Origin: Rhodocytophaga aerolata
GTDB taxonomy: Bacteria > Bacteroidota > Bacteroidia > Cytophagales > 172606-1
DNA length: 64,000 nt
Direction of reading: 5' to 3'
Assembly (NCBI RefSeq): GCF_030503435.1
Contig: NZ_JAUKPO010000025.1
Coordinates: 41,500-105,499 of the forward strand
The position numbers and the translations under genes were made by a program. Below are positions 1 to 8,841 of the stretch, one piece after another. The number at the start of each line of letters is the position of its first letter. The stretch's first letter is position 1. The notes under the pieces were generated by a model. The model ran no database searches, was not told where the DNA came from, and saw only the letters and a program-made list of their open reading frames with translations.

Positions 1-488
1 AGAATGTAGCCTATTCGTATACTACAGGCAAAGTAGATACTTTACTCCGGAAAGGTTCCAGTGACGGGCAACAGATTCAACTAACAGCCGTGTATGCCTC
101 AGGAAACCGCCAACTGGTTAGTTCGTATGCCTATGGAGGCTGGCGGTTAGGCGCAACTTACTACTTCTGGCAAAATCACCGCCGCCGGTTCAATATTACC
201 ATGAACGGCGGTATAAACCTGCTGGTAAAAGGCCAGACCACAGAAGTGATAAATGGACAGGAATCTAAAACAATTAATTTCCCTTCCAAAGAAAACATAC
301 TGGAACAGACGAACTATAACTTACTCATAGGGGCTGGCTATTCCCTGCAAGTGATGGAAAAATATGAATTGATGTTCATGCCAACCCTCAACTATTTTCT
401 GGGCTCTACTTTCAAAGCCAGAGAGCCTTTTGGTTTGCAACCTTATTCACTAGGTATTCATGTACAAGTAAAAAGGCGGCTGAAATAA
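1..488 (+). CDS. C-terminal part of a probable outer-membrane beta-barrel protein (truncated by window edge)
   Basis: The reading frame is open from base 3 without an upstream stop, so the gene begins outside the window and only about 161 residues are visible; the GTG at base 90 is unlikely to be the true start. The visible part has alternating polar and aromatic stretches (for example LGATYYFWQN and YSLGIHVQVKRRLK at the very end), as expected for the last strands of a Bacteroidota outer-membrane beta-barrel. No family can be named. It converges on the glycosidase gene that ends 20 bp downstream. The call rests on composition only. Confidence 0.5.
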   Translation, partial: NVAYSYTTGKVDTLLRKGSSDGQQIQLTAVYASGNRQLVSSYAYGGWRLGATYYFWQNHRRRFNITMNGGINLLVKGQTTEVINGQESKTINFPSKENILEQTNYNLLIGAGYSLQVMEKYELMFMPTLNYFLGSTFKAREPFGLQPYSLGIHVQVKRRLK

Positions 489-508
489 TAGAATAGTTCG
501 ATGAATAG

Positions 509-3298
509 TTATTGCAGCGGAATCAGTTTTACCGGACCTAACAAGCCTGATTCTACCGGTTGCCATTTTGCTGCATCAAAAGGTTCGTAGCGGATATTGA
601 CAAAGTTTATTTCATGAAATTTCTTCCATTCAACTTGCTGCTGATCCAGGTACCGGATGCGATTAGCTGATAAATTAGTAACGGCAATTTCCAGCGTGTT
701 TTTTTGTGGCAGTATACCTGGTTTAACATATAACTGGAAAGGCAATGACCACACATTGCCCAAATTAACCCCATTTAAAGTTACCTTTGCCATTTCCCGT
801 ACGTCACCTAGATCAAGCAGAAAGCCATTCGTTCTGTCTGCCTGAGCTGGAAGAGAAAAATTTAAAGTATACATGCCGGTACCACTGAAATACTGGGTGG
901 CCGAATCTCCCAACTCTGTCCAGGAAGTTAGGTTGTCTGTGGTAACCGGAGCAGGTAGTTTAGGTTCGCCTTTTTTGAATTGCAGGCTCCATTTACCAGA
1001 TAATACCATAGGTTCTGCTGCCAGCTTCGGCCGATGATACACCCAAGGATTGCCCTTTTGCTCAGTAGTAAAGGTAGTCAGTATACAAGATTGCCCTGGA
1101 GACAAGGCCAGATATAGTTTAATTGTATGATCATCTACCTTTTTAAAATCAATTATTCCTTTTTCTTGTGTCAGCGGATTGTACATTTCCACACTTTCTG
1201 CGCCCGTATGTAGCTGTATCGTATCGGCCTTAAAGCTATTTTGCAGATTGGCGATAAAATATACCTTCCCTCCCAAATGATTTTTCCGGATAAAACTTAG
1301 TTGATGATCCGCTAAACTTTCCCGCTGAGTGGCCAGTTGGGGTAGTGCCTTTTCCGGTGACTGGGCTATACTAACTCTCCCCTTACCAGCGGCTGACGAT
1401 TGATTTTGAAAAGCAGATAACCTACTTTTCAACTTTTGCAGTTCCTGTTCTTTGGATACATATTGATGAAAACCGGGTACGGTTCGGGGAAAATTCTCCA
1501 TAAATACCACCTTTGCTCCTTTTTCTACCAGCCTCAAAATAGCCTGCATGGTTTCCAGCGGCATATTGGTACAAGCCGGAATAACCAGCGTCTGATAAGG
1601 AATAGCAGCTTTTGTCAGCAACTGGCCTTGCGTATTGGTTTGTAATTGTTGCAGTTGCCGGTCGGAGATATAATCGAACTGGTAGCCGTTGTCTAACAAT
1701 TGCTGTCCTGTTTTGCCTACACTGGCATTCAGCAGCCATTCATTGGATGCATAATGCACATCTAGCAACTGTACCATTGTTTTACCTTTAGGCTTGTTCC
1801 ATAAATCGTAAATCGGAAAATAAAGCAGTACATTGTTATCTGGCTTGGCTTGTTGCATAACAGATTGTATGCGGCTGATATAGCCAGTTATTTCGGGCAT
1901 GTATTCCCAGAAATGAGAGCTGGGAGCATAATTGGTAGAGGCATAAAAAAGCCATCCCGGCCAAGGTGCTTCCAGAGGAGAATAGGTAATTCCATGAAAG
2001 AAAATATGATTCACCCCGGCAGTAAATTGTTCATCCAACAGCGGTTTAATTTGTGAAGGAGCCACTTTAAAATGGTCGCCCAGCCAAGTAGATGTTTCGG
2101 CACTAACCAGCGGCTTTCCAGTTATATGGGCCGCCGAAGAAGCAAATTTCATGGTAAGCCGGTTGGGTTTTCCGTAGCGTTTTTCATCAAAATCCTTATC
2201 AAGCCGGTAAAGCGGAATAGCAAACTGTTTGCTACCAAACGATTCCGTTTCCGGAATATCTACCGCTGCATAATAATCCAGAATGTTTCCCGGAGAACCA
2301 TGCGCCTGGTTACGGGTGATGAGCCCACGTTCTTTACACCAGGCGGCCCAGGGTATAGTAAAATTATCGAGCAACAAATCGGAAATAGTTTCCTGATAAT
2401 CGTTTAGTACTCTTCTTTCCTCATCAGAAAAAACTGTATCATTCAATAGGTGTATATACCTATTGAATTCATATCCGCGCCGTTGTTTGAATTCCTGTAG
2501 AAAATCATCAGTCCAGTTGGCTCCGTATACTTCATAAGAATCATTATAAAATGACCTTACCTTGTATTTATCCGTTTTGAATTTGCCAAAAGCTTGTTCG
2601 AAAGGTGCAGTGTAGCTTTGGAGAGCCGTTTTACTAAAGTAATCTAGCACATATCCTTCGCCACCGGGAGCTGCTCTTTTTACTTTTTGTCCGGTAGGTA
2701 CAGAATACAGGGCATATAATTTCCTGTTTTCTGGGCCAGGTTTCAGGTAAATAGTCCCTTTTGCATCGATAGTCTTTGTTACCTCTTGTAGAAATTCTTC
2801 TTTGGCTGTATACAGAGAAAGAATTTGCAAAGAGGCATCTTTATTAGTGGAATCAGTCTGTACCGCCTGAGTAAAAGCTTTTCCGGCAGGAATTGCATAT
2901 TCTTTCACCATAAATTTTTTAGCCATGGTTTCTTTGTTTACCACAGGCCCACCGAACGGCCAACCAGTGCCCATTGAAATGTCAATACCCATGTTTAATT
3001 TCTTGGCTTCCTCTATAGTATACTGCAATATATCCATCCATGGCGGACTCAAATAGGGTATATAGTGTGCTTCATATCCTTTCACCCCATAAATGGGAAT
3101 AATGTGCAAACCGCCTAATCCTGCTTTTGCATAGGCTTCCAGGTTCTGTTTTATTCCCTCTTTTGTAACTGCATTGCCCATCCACCACCAATAGGCCCAG
3201 GGTTTGCCTTCTCTGACTGGGGTACCTATCTGAGCTATACTGGTTGAAATGTGCCCGGTCAGCCATAAGAAAAAGCATAGTTGAAAAAGTCTGCGCAT
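509..3298 (-). CDS. GH106-like glycoside hydrolase (alpha-L-rhamnosidase family), secreted
   Basis: A 929-residue protein with an N-terminal signal peptide (hydrophobic residues 5-22, probable cleavage after IAQ). The segment YWWWMGNAVT at residues 36-45 followed by GLGGLHI is typical of the large GH106/glycosyl-hydrolase family annotated as alpha-L-rhamnosidases in Bacteroidota. The last 150 residues look like a sugar-binding jelly-roll (NGVNLGNVWSLPF). It probably acts in the periplasm or at the cell surface, releasing rhamnose or a related sugar from plant or microbial polysaccharide; the substrate is inferred from the family. It is divergent from an AraC-type regulator across a 157-bp gap, so that regulator may control it. 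No SusC/SusD pair lies next to it, which is unusual for a polysaccharide utilisation locus. Confidence 0.75.
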   Translation of the reverse strand: MRRLFQLCFFLWLTGHISTSIAQIGTPVREGKPWAYWWWMGNAVTKEGIKQNLEAYAKAGLGGLHIIPIYGVKGYEAHYIPYLSPPWMDILQYTIEEAKKLNMGIDISMGTGWPFGGPVVNKETMAKKFMVKEYAIPAGKAFTQAVQTDSTNKDASLQILSLYTAKEEFLQEVTKTIDAKGTIYLKPGPENRKLYALYSVPTGQKVKRAAPGGEGYVLDYFSKTALQSYTAPFEQAFGKFKTDKYKVRSFYNDSYEVYGANWTDDFLQEFKQRRGYEFNRYIHLLNDTVFSDEERRVLNDYQETISDLLLDNFTIPWAAWCKERGLITRNQAHGSPGNILDYYAAVDIPETESFGSKQFAIPLYRLDKDFDEKRYGKPNRLTMKFASSAAHITGKPLVSAETSTWLGDHFKVAPSQIKPLLDEQFTAGVNHIFFHGITYSPLEAPWPGWLFYASTNYAPSSHFWEYMPEITGYISRIQSVMQQAKPDNNVLLYFPIYDLWNKPKGKTMVQLLDVHYASNEWLLNASVGKTGQQLLDNGYQFDYISDRQLQQLQTNTQGQLLTKAAIPYQTLVIPACTNMPLETMQAILRLVEKGAKVVFMENFPRTVPGFHQYVSKEQELQKLKSRLSAFQNQSSAAGKGRVSIAQSPEKALPQLATQRESLADHQLSFIRKNHLGGKVYFIANLQNSFKADTIQLHTGAESVEMYNPLTQEKGIIDFKKVDDHTIKLYLALSPGQSCILTTFTTEQKGNPWVYHRPKLAAEPMVLSGKWSLQFKKGEPKLPAPVTTDNLTSWTELGDSATQYFSGTGMYTLNFSLPAQADRTNGFLLDLGDVREMAKVTLNGVNLGNVWSLPFQLYVKPGILPQKNTLEIAVTNLSANRIRYLDQQQVEWKKFHEINFVNIRYEPFDAAKWQPVESGLLGPVKLIPLQ

Positions 3299-3455
3299 AG
3301 AACAAGATTATTTCTATAAAAATATATAAATTACTTAGCGAAGCATACGCTAGCTAGGGTTGATTTTGCAAGGATAGTGGTAAAATTATCCGGCAGCCGA
3401 TAATATATGCCCTATTCTTTACAGGTAAGCCATCAAACCTTCAAATTTTTAACCC

Positions 3456-4661
3456 ATGACAGTCATTACAGGAGCAGAAGTATGGAATATGATTATTCTG
3501 CTGGGCATTCTACAAGGCTATATTTTGTGTGCTTTGTTATACTTCAGTAAAAAGGGCAACAAAACATCTAACCGGTTATTGGCTACCCTTATTCTGCTGA
3601 TGACCTTGGCCTGCACAAACTTGTACATGACAGAAGCCTGGTATGCTAAATCTCGAGTTGTACGAATTATAGAACAGGTATTTCCATTTGTAATGGCTAT
3701 GCCTATGGGTCCGCTTATTTACTTCTACATACAATCGTTAATCACACCAGACTTCACGCTAACTAAGGAACAAAAATGGCATTTCTCTCCTGTTATACTT
3801 GACTGGGTGTCTACTATTGCGGTCTGGATATTTCTGGCAGGCTTGCTAATGGGCTTCGTACAGCAAGAAGATGGCCCAAGATGGGGCCATTTTGTTGACT
3901 CCTATAATACATACTCAGACATTCCCCGCTGGCTTTCTATCACCTTGTATCTGGTGTTGGCAAAAAGATACCTCAGGCAGACAATTACACGCAACTCAGA
4001 TGAAGCTATTCAAATTAGTGCTGTTCAACGTAAATGGATACATTTATTTTTAAACAGTTTTCTAGTATTTCAAGGCATCTGGTTTATTTTCCTGATACCC
4101 TATATTATCCCATCTACCCGTGGCCCTTTATTGGATACAATGAGTTATTATCCGATATATATTCCACTAGCTATACTTATTTACGGGTTAGGACTTAAGG
4201 GGTACCTGTATGTACATGCCATAGCTGTACCATCAATCAACAAAGACTCTGCTTCTCCAAACGGGCCTCATAAACTACCGGTATCTACATTATCGTTTTC
4301 AGATGCAGAGGTAGCAACATATATTTCTATGCTAAAAAAATCCATGGAAGTGGACAAACTTTACCTGGAACCTTCGCTGAATGTAAATGCTGTATCGGCG
4401 CACACTGGCATGGCTCAGAAAACGGTTTCTTTTATTCTCAATAATCACTTAAATAAAAGTTTTAATGAATTCGTAAATGAATATAGAGTTGAAGAAGTAA
4501 AAAAACGGCTGCTGGAGAAAGGAAACGAACACTTGACTATTTCCGGTATTGCCTTGGAGTGCGGTTTTAACTCCCAGGCTACTTTTCAACGGGTGTTTAA
4601 AAACAGCACTGGTATTACACCTAAAGAATATGTTTCTCTACAACCTCAAAAACTGGCATAA
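3456..4661 (+). CDS. Membrane-anchored AraC-family transcriptional regulator
   Basis: A 401-residue protein with two parts. Residues 1 to about 245 are strongly hydrophobic, with roughly seven membrane segments. Residues 290-395 form a C-terminal AraC double helix-turn-helix, including SGIALECGFNSQATFQRVFKNSTGI-like recognition-helix spacing and the final TPKEY motif. This arrangement is common in Bacteroidota, where the membrane part is thought to sense an extracellular or membrane signal. Its position head-to-head with the GH106-like glycosidase suggests that gene as a target, by inference only. Its stop codon is one base from the stop codon of the converging adenine deaminase gene. Confidence 0.85.
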   Translation: MTVITGAEVWNMIILLGILQGYILCALLYFSKKGNKTSNRLLATLILLMTLACTNLYMTEAWYAKSRVVRIIEQVFPFVMAMPMGPLIYFYIQSLITPDFTLTKEQKWHFSPVILDWVSTIAVWIFLAGLLMGFVQQEDGPRWGHFVDSYNTYSDIPRWLSITLYLVLAKRYLRQTITRNSDEAIQISAVQRKWIHLFLNSFLVFQGIWFIFLIPYIIPSTRGPLLDTMSYYPIYIPLAILIYGLGLKGYLYVHAIAVPSINKDSASPNGPHKLPVSTLSFSDAEVATYISMLKKSMEVDKLYLEPSLNVNAVSAHTGMAQKTVSFILNNHLNKSFNEFVNEYRVEEVKKRLLEKGNEHLTISGIALECGFNSQATFQRVFKNSTGITPKEYVSLQPQKLA

Positions 4662-4662
4662 G

Positions 4663-6294
4663 CTAAGCCCATACAGGCGTAAAAACAAATTTATCTCCAT
4701 CAAACAACCCTTTGTCGCTGAGCTTCAAAGAAGGAATTACCAGCAATGCCATAAAAGATAAGGTCATAAAAGGAGATTGCAGCGTGCTTCCCATAGCCTT
4801 AGCTAATTTATCCAGTTGTTCGTATTGCCTGGCTACTGCATATCCGTCTTCTCCGGTCATAAGGCCGGCGATGGGCAAAGGTAGCACCTCATGTATATCC
4901 CCATCTACTACCGCAATACCTCCTTTTACTTCTATCAGTGCATTTACGGCTCTGGCAATAGATTCATTGTCCACACCTACAGCAATAATATTATGAGAAT
5001 CATGGGCTACAGAAGAGGCAATAGCCCCTTTTTTCAATCCAAAATTTTTGATAAAGGCTACGACTGGTGGCGCATCTGTATACCGGTTGACGACTGCTAA
5101 TTTTAAAATATCACTGTTCGTATCTGACTCTACATAGCCGTTTACTATTGTTGGCGGGAAAAACAATGCGTTGGTAATTAACTGCCCATCCAAAGCTTCC
5201 ATCACCCGGAGTTGTCCACCTTTGGTTGGAACAGCAAATGCTTCAGGTGCTTTTTTAGAAGCAGTAAAGTGATTGACAATTTTACTTGGCAACGATGGAA
5301 CATACGAATCTCCCTTTTCTGCTACCATTTCTCCATCTATATAGGTTTGTAAGATAGCAAAATCAGTGAGGTTGTTTACCAGGATAAAATCAGCCGGATC
5401 GCCTGCCTGCAATAAACCTACTTCCAGTCCATAATGCTTTACCGGATTCACACAAGCGGCTTGTAACACCTTAAAAACATCTATCCCTCTGGCCACAGCC
5501 CTTTTTACAAGCTCATTGATATGTCCGGCTACCAGGCTATCCGGGTGCTTATCATCTGAGCAAAACATCATCTGCTCCCCATGTTCGTGCATCAGTTCTA
5601 TTAATGCCTCAAAGTTTTTAGCCGCACTTCCCTCCCGTATCAATATTTTCATTCCTGCATTCAGTTTATCCAATGCTTCTTCTGCCGTAAAACATTCATG
5701 ATCTGTACTGATGCCAGCCGCTATATAATTCCGGGCTAGTTCTCCTTTCAGGCCAGGAGCATGGCCATCTACAGGTTTGTTATATTGTTGAGCCAGGGCA
5801 ATTTTAGCCATCACATCCGGGTCCTGGTACAATACGCCTGGCCAGTTCATCATTTCTGCCAGGTATTTTATATTTTTCTGCTTAAATAATACTTCAATAT
5901 CAGCTGCAGTAATGGTGGCTCCTGCGGTTTCAAAGGTAGTGGCCGGTACACAGGATGGGGCACCAAAATAAAATTTAAAAGGCACCTGGTTGCCATTATC
6001 AATCATGTATTGTACACCTTCAACACCCAGCACATTGCCAATTTCATGTGGGTCGGAAATCGTGCCTACCGTTCCATGCACTACGGCAAAGCGGGCAAAT
6101 TGACTAGGCGTCAGCATTGAACTTTCAATGTGTACATGCGCATCTATAAAACCTGGCAAAATATAAGGTCCATGTTCCTGGGTACTTTCCTCTATTCTTT
6201 CAATGATGCCTTTGTGGACATAGATAACTCCAGAATATATTCTCCTAGCTACTACATCTACTACCTGGCCTTTTATTTCAAAAGTATTTTTCAT
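4663..6294 (-). CDS. ade: Adenine deaminase
   Basis: A 543-residue amidohydrolase that converts adenine to hypoxanthine and ammonia in purine salvage. The metal-binding motif HVHIESSM lies near residue 50, preceded by PGFIDAH. Further motifs are SDPHEIGNVLG and DGHAPGLKG, and MMFCSDDKHPDSL carries the conserved CSDD of the Ade family. The C-terminal domain has the family segments SVAHDSHNIIAVG and GEDGYAVARQ. Length is normal for the family and the start ATG gives a clean N-terminus. It ends tail to tail with the AraC gene with a single base between the two stop codons. No purine riboswitch is recognisable upstream. Confidence 0.93.
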   Translation of the reverse strand: MKNTFEIKGQVVDVVARRIYSGVIYVHKGIIERIEESTQEHGPYILPGFIDAHVHIESSMLTPSQFARFAVVHGTVGTISDPHEIGNVLGVEGVQYMIDNGNQVPFKFYFGAPSCVPATTFETAGATITAADIEVLFKQKNIKYLAEMMNWPGVLYQDPDVMAKIALAQQYNKPVDGHAPGLKGELARNYIAAGISTDHECFTAEEALDKLNAGMKILIREGSAAKNFEALIELMHEHGEQMMFCSDDKHPDSLVAGHINELVKRAVARGIDVFKVLQAACVNPVKHYGLEVGLLQAGDPADFILVNNLTDFAILQTYIDGEMVAEKGDSYVPSLPSKIVNHFTASKKAPEAFAVPTKGGQLRVMEALDGQLITNALFFPPTIVNGYVESDTNSDILKLAVVNRYTDAPPVVAFIKNFGLKKGAIASSVAHDSHNIIAVGVDNESIARAVNALIEVKGGIAVVDGDIHEVLPLPIAGLMTGEDGYAVARQYEQLDKLAKAMGSTLQSPFMTLSFMALLVIPSLKLSDKGLFDGDKFVFTPVWA

Positions 6295-6433
6295 ACAGGC
6301 ATTGTTTAATTAACCTATTAATTGTTGATCGTAAAAAATTATAGCCCTTCACCTACGCATGAGACGGCAGGCTTTTTCAACTTTTTTCATACACCAGACG
6401 GATAGCCTACAAATTGGCGGGCAATAATACCAT

Positions 6434-6449
6434 CAAAGTAAATACTTTG
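6434..6449. promoter_or_regulatory. Short inverted repeat between ade and the small lipoprotein gene
   Basis: CAAAGTA and TACTTTG form perfect 7-bp arms separated by AA. The site lies in the 225-bp gap between the divergent ade gene and the small lipoprotein gene, 140 bp upstream of the ade start. It could be an operator, but in AT-rich DNA a 7-bp arm can arise by chance. Confidence 0.25.
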
Positions 6450-6467
6450 CATCCTATACACTTCTAG

Positions 6468-6507
6468 TTCAATATATTAAATAAGTGTTAAGCAGGTGTA
6501 CAATAAT
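6468..6507 (+). repeat. Intergenic repeat, copy 1 (about 40 bp)
   Basis: The core at 6478-6500 (TAAATAAGTGTTAA, then G, then CAGGTGTA) is identical at 22 of 23 positions to 47013-47035. Flanking similarity (TTCAAT before, AATAAT after) extends both copies to about 40 bp with small shifts. A partial second copy of TAAATAAGTG follows at 6510-6519, directly before the lipoprotein start. It does not resemble a coding sequence. The function is unknown. Confidence 0.55.
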
Positions 6508-6519
6508 TTTAAATAAGTG

Positions 6520-6657
6520 ATGAAAAAGCTATTAGTTCTCTTGTGTTTGATTTCGTTTTTATCATCCTGCGTTAGATATACGCCTATGCAGCAGTCGTGG
6601 CAGCCGAAATCTTACAAAAAAATGCCTGGTTCTACTCCAAGAGCCTATAAAAAGTAA
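6520..6657 (+). CDS. Small lipoprotein, 45 residues
   Basis: An ATG at 6520 opens a 45-residue frame ending at TAA 6655-6657. It starts MKKLLVLLCL and has a clear lipobox, FLSSC, with Cys17 as the predicted lipidation site, leaving a basic, proline- and tyrosine-containing mature peptide of 29 residues (for example QPKSYKKMPG). A well-formed hairpin follows 27 bp downstream. I do not recognise a family. The combination of lipobox, clean start and terminator makes it a likely real gene. It would sit in the inner or outer membrane as a short surface or periplasmic peptide. Confidence 0.65.
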   Translation: MKKLLVLLCLISFLSSCVRYTPMQQSWQPKSYKKMPGSTPRAYKK

Positions 6658-6684
6658 CATTTTCTTTCTGCCATATTTTTATTT

Positions 6685-6719
6685 AAGGCAAGTATACCTA
6701 CGCCGGGTGTGCTTGCCTT
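6685..6719 (+). terminator. Hairpin terminator after the small lipoprotein gene
   Basis: AAGGCAA-GTATACC pairs with GGTGTGC-TTGCCTT around a 7-base loop (TACGCCG), giving a 14-bp stem with two G-U pairs, followed by CTTACGTTTTA. It lies 27 bp after the stop codon of the small lipoprotein gene. Confidence 0.65.
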
Positions 6720-6850
6720 CTTACGTTTTAGGTATTTTCCAGACATTGCTGCATATATGATATAATTTTCTATAAATCAGTATATTATATAAAATAATAG
6801 GCAATTGTAAAAATATCTTAGAATGTATACGCAGAGTAAAGCAAGCATAC

Positions 6851-6858
6851 TATATTTG
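6851..6858 (+). promoter_or_regulatory. Putative Bacteroidota -7 box for cmk
   Basis: TATATTTG fits the TAnnTTTG -7 consensus. No TTG is found at the usual 17-23 bp upstream, so this is a -7 match only. The implied leader of about 130 nt lies in the 340-bp gap 6658-6997. Apart from the hairpin at 6685-6719, I see no other gene or motif in that gap. Confidence 0.4.
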
Positions 6859-6997
6859 CAACTGTTTTAATTAACCGGGCATTACCTGATCAGGAAGAAT
6901 ATATTTATCTTATTGAATTTTTCTTTACAAGTTCAACCTTTTATATAGATAAAACGATACATTGTTTGCAGATGCTTGTGAAGTAAAACCAACTGTA

Positions 6998-7699
6998 ATG
7001 AAGAAAATAATCATAGCTATTGATGGATACTCAGCCTGTGGTAAAAGCACTACAGCTAAAATGGTAGCCAGCCGCTTGGGTTATATATACATAGATTCCG
7101 GAGCCATGTACCGGGCCGTAACATTGTATTTTTGCGATAACCATATCTCTTCTACTAATCCATACCAGGTTTCTCAGGCACTGGCCAATATACATATTCA
7201 GTTCGTTCACAATCCTAAAACCGAGAAAAACGAAACTTATCTCAATGGTTTAAATGTTGAAGAAGAGATACGGAAAATGTACATTTCTCAGAAGGTAAGT
7301 GAAGTAAGCGCTGTTCCGGAAGTAAGAAAAGCAATGGTGTATCTGCAGCAGCAAATGGGTAAAAAGCGCGGATTGGTGATGGATGGCCGGGACATTGGTA
7401 CCTGTGTTTTTCCAGATGCTGAACTTAAGATTTTTATGACAGCCGATATTATGGTTCGCGCACAACGCAGGCAAGAAGAGTTACTGGAGAAGAATGAACT
7501 GGTAGATATAGAAGAGATCATTAAAAACTTACAGATGCGCGACCATCTGGATACGACCAGAAAACAAAATCCGTTGCGTATGGCTGACGATGCGTATTTA
7601 TTAGATAATACAGCTATTACTATTGACGAGCAAATAGAATTTGTTATTAACCTGGCTAACAGCCGCATGATTCAATCATACAACGGGACTCACAAATAA
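6998..7699 (+). CDS. cmk: Cytidylate kinase (CMP/dCMP kinase)
   Basis: Phosphorylates CMP and dCMP with ATP. The protein is 233 residues with the P-loop GYSACGKST at residues 10-18, the following YIDSGAMYRAVT substrate motif, and MDGRDIGTCVFPDA, all diagnostic of Cmk. I chose the ATG at 6998 (MKKIIIAIDG) because the family begins just before the P-loop strand; an in-frame TTG upstream at 6962 would add 12 uncharacteristic residues. ispH follows 96 bp downstream on the same strand. A TATATTTG box lies about 140 bp upstream. Confidence 0.95.
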   Translation: MKKIIIAIDGYSACGKSTTAKMVASRLGYIYIDSGAMYRAVTLYFCDNHISSTNPYQVSQALANIHIQFVHNPKTEKNETYLNGLNVEEEIRKMYISQKVSEVSAVPEVRKAMVYLQQQMGKKRGLVMDGRDIGTCVFPDAELKIFMTADIMVRAQRRQEELLEKNELVDIEEIIKNLQMRDHLDTTRKQNPLRMADDAYLLDNTAITIDEQIEFVINLANSRMIQSYNGTHK

Positions 7700-7795
7700 T
7701 GATTTTTCGATACCGGTGGCAGATAGTAAGACACCTTGCAGTTAATCAACACATAGCTCTTACTGGCTGCTGATCTTTAAATTTCTATATTCCTA

Positions 7796-8677
7796 ATGAA
7801 AGTAACCATAGATAAGAATTCAGGATATTGTTTTGGAGTAGAGTATGCCATTCAAATGGCAGAAGAGGAAATGGAACACACCGACACCTTGTATTGCCTG
7901 GGAGATATTGTACATAACAGCATGGAGGTAAAAAGGCTGCATGAAAAAGGGCTGCGAATAATTACAAGGGAACAGTTACAGGAATTAAAAGATTGCAAAG
8001 TATTGATTCGTGCACATGGCGAACCTCCGGAGACTTACCAACTAGCCCTTAAAAATAATATTGAATTAATAGATGCTTCTTGCCCGGTAGTTCTTAAACT
8101 ACAGAACCGTGTAAAACATGCGTACGATAAAATGGCAGAAGTAAAGGGACAGGTTGTAATTTACGGCCAGAAAGGGCATGCCGAAGTAATTGGCCTGACC
8201 GGGCAAACAAGAGATGAAGCTATTGTGGTATCTTCAGAAGAAGACCTGGAAAACATAGATTATGGCCGCCCGGTTACCTTATTTAGCCAGACCACTAAAA
8301 GCACCAAAGGATTTTATAAAATGAAGGATCTGATTGAGTCCAGAATTCAGCAAGAATCCTTACCGGAAAAGGGCGCTTTTTTTGATGCAAATGATAGTAT
8401 TTGCCGCCAAGTATCTAACCGTGAGCCACAGTTGCAGAAATTCTCTCATGAACATCAGATCATTATTTTTGTCAGCGGGAAAAAAAGCTCTAATGGAAAA
8501 GCACTTTTTGAAGTTTGCCGCCAGGAAAACCCAAGAAGCTACTTTATAGAAAATGAACTTGAAATAGACTCGGCATGGTTTAAGGCCGGAGATTCGGTAG
8601 GTATTTGTGGAGCTACCTCTACGCCTATGTGGTTAATGGAGAATGTAGCCCGCCACATACGAGACCTGACTGTATAG
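7796..8677 (+). CDS. ispH: 4-hydroxy-3-methylbut-2-enyl diphosphate reductase
   Basis: Last step of the MEP isoprenoid pathway: reduces HMBPP to IPP and DMAPP through a 4Fe-4S cluster. The 293-residue protein keeps the three cluster cysteines: Cys12 in SGYCFGV, Cys96 in DASCPVV and Cys203 in NDSICRQVSNRE. It also keeps the active-site histidines in DIVHN, IRAHGEPP and QKGHAEV. The C-terminal half has FVSGKKSSN and GATSTP, as in the family. It starts at ATG 7796, 96 bp after cmk. Its presence shows that the organism makes isoprenoids by the MEP route. Confidence 0.96.
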   Translation: MKVTIDKNSGYCFGVEYAIQMAEEEMEHTDTLYCLGDIVHNSMEVKRLHEKGLRIITREQLQELKDCKVLIRAHGEPPETYQLALKNNIELIDASCPVVLKLQNRVKHAYDKMAEVKGQVVIYGQKGHAEVIGLTGQTRDEAIVVSSEEDLENIDYGRPVTLFSQTTKSTKGFYKMKDLIESRIQQESLPEKGAFFDANDSICRQVSNREPQLQKFSHEHQIIIFVSGKKSSNGKALFEVCRQENPRSYFIENELEIDSAWFKAGDSVGICGATSTPMWLMENVARHIRDLTV

Positions 8678-8763
8678 CGTAAAAATCAAGTATTTTATAG
8701 ATTTCTTCTTTACTGTCTCATCCATTATTATTATCCTATATATTTCTGTAAATGAATGTCTCT

Positions 8764-8797
8764 TTGGTTTTATTTATAGAAAAATGTACTAATTTTG
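8764..8797 (+). promoter_or_regulatory. Promoter of the nqr operon
   Basis: TTG at 8764-8766 is followed after 23 bp by TAATTTTG at 8790-8797, matching the Bacteroidota housekeeping promoter (TTG, 17-23 bp, TAnnTTTG). Transcription would begin about 35-40 bp before the nqrA start codon at 8842. Confidence 0.6.
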
Positions 8798-8841
8798 CAT
8801 GGTTTTATAAAAAACGTTAAGAAGATATAGTATATACACAT

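Noticed and set aside
1422..1739. 105-residue minus-strand frame in the glycosidase gene
   Set aside because: Same strand but another frame of the GH106-like gene; composition (many Arg, Gln, Tyr) is that of an out-of-frame reading.
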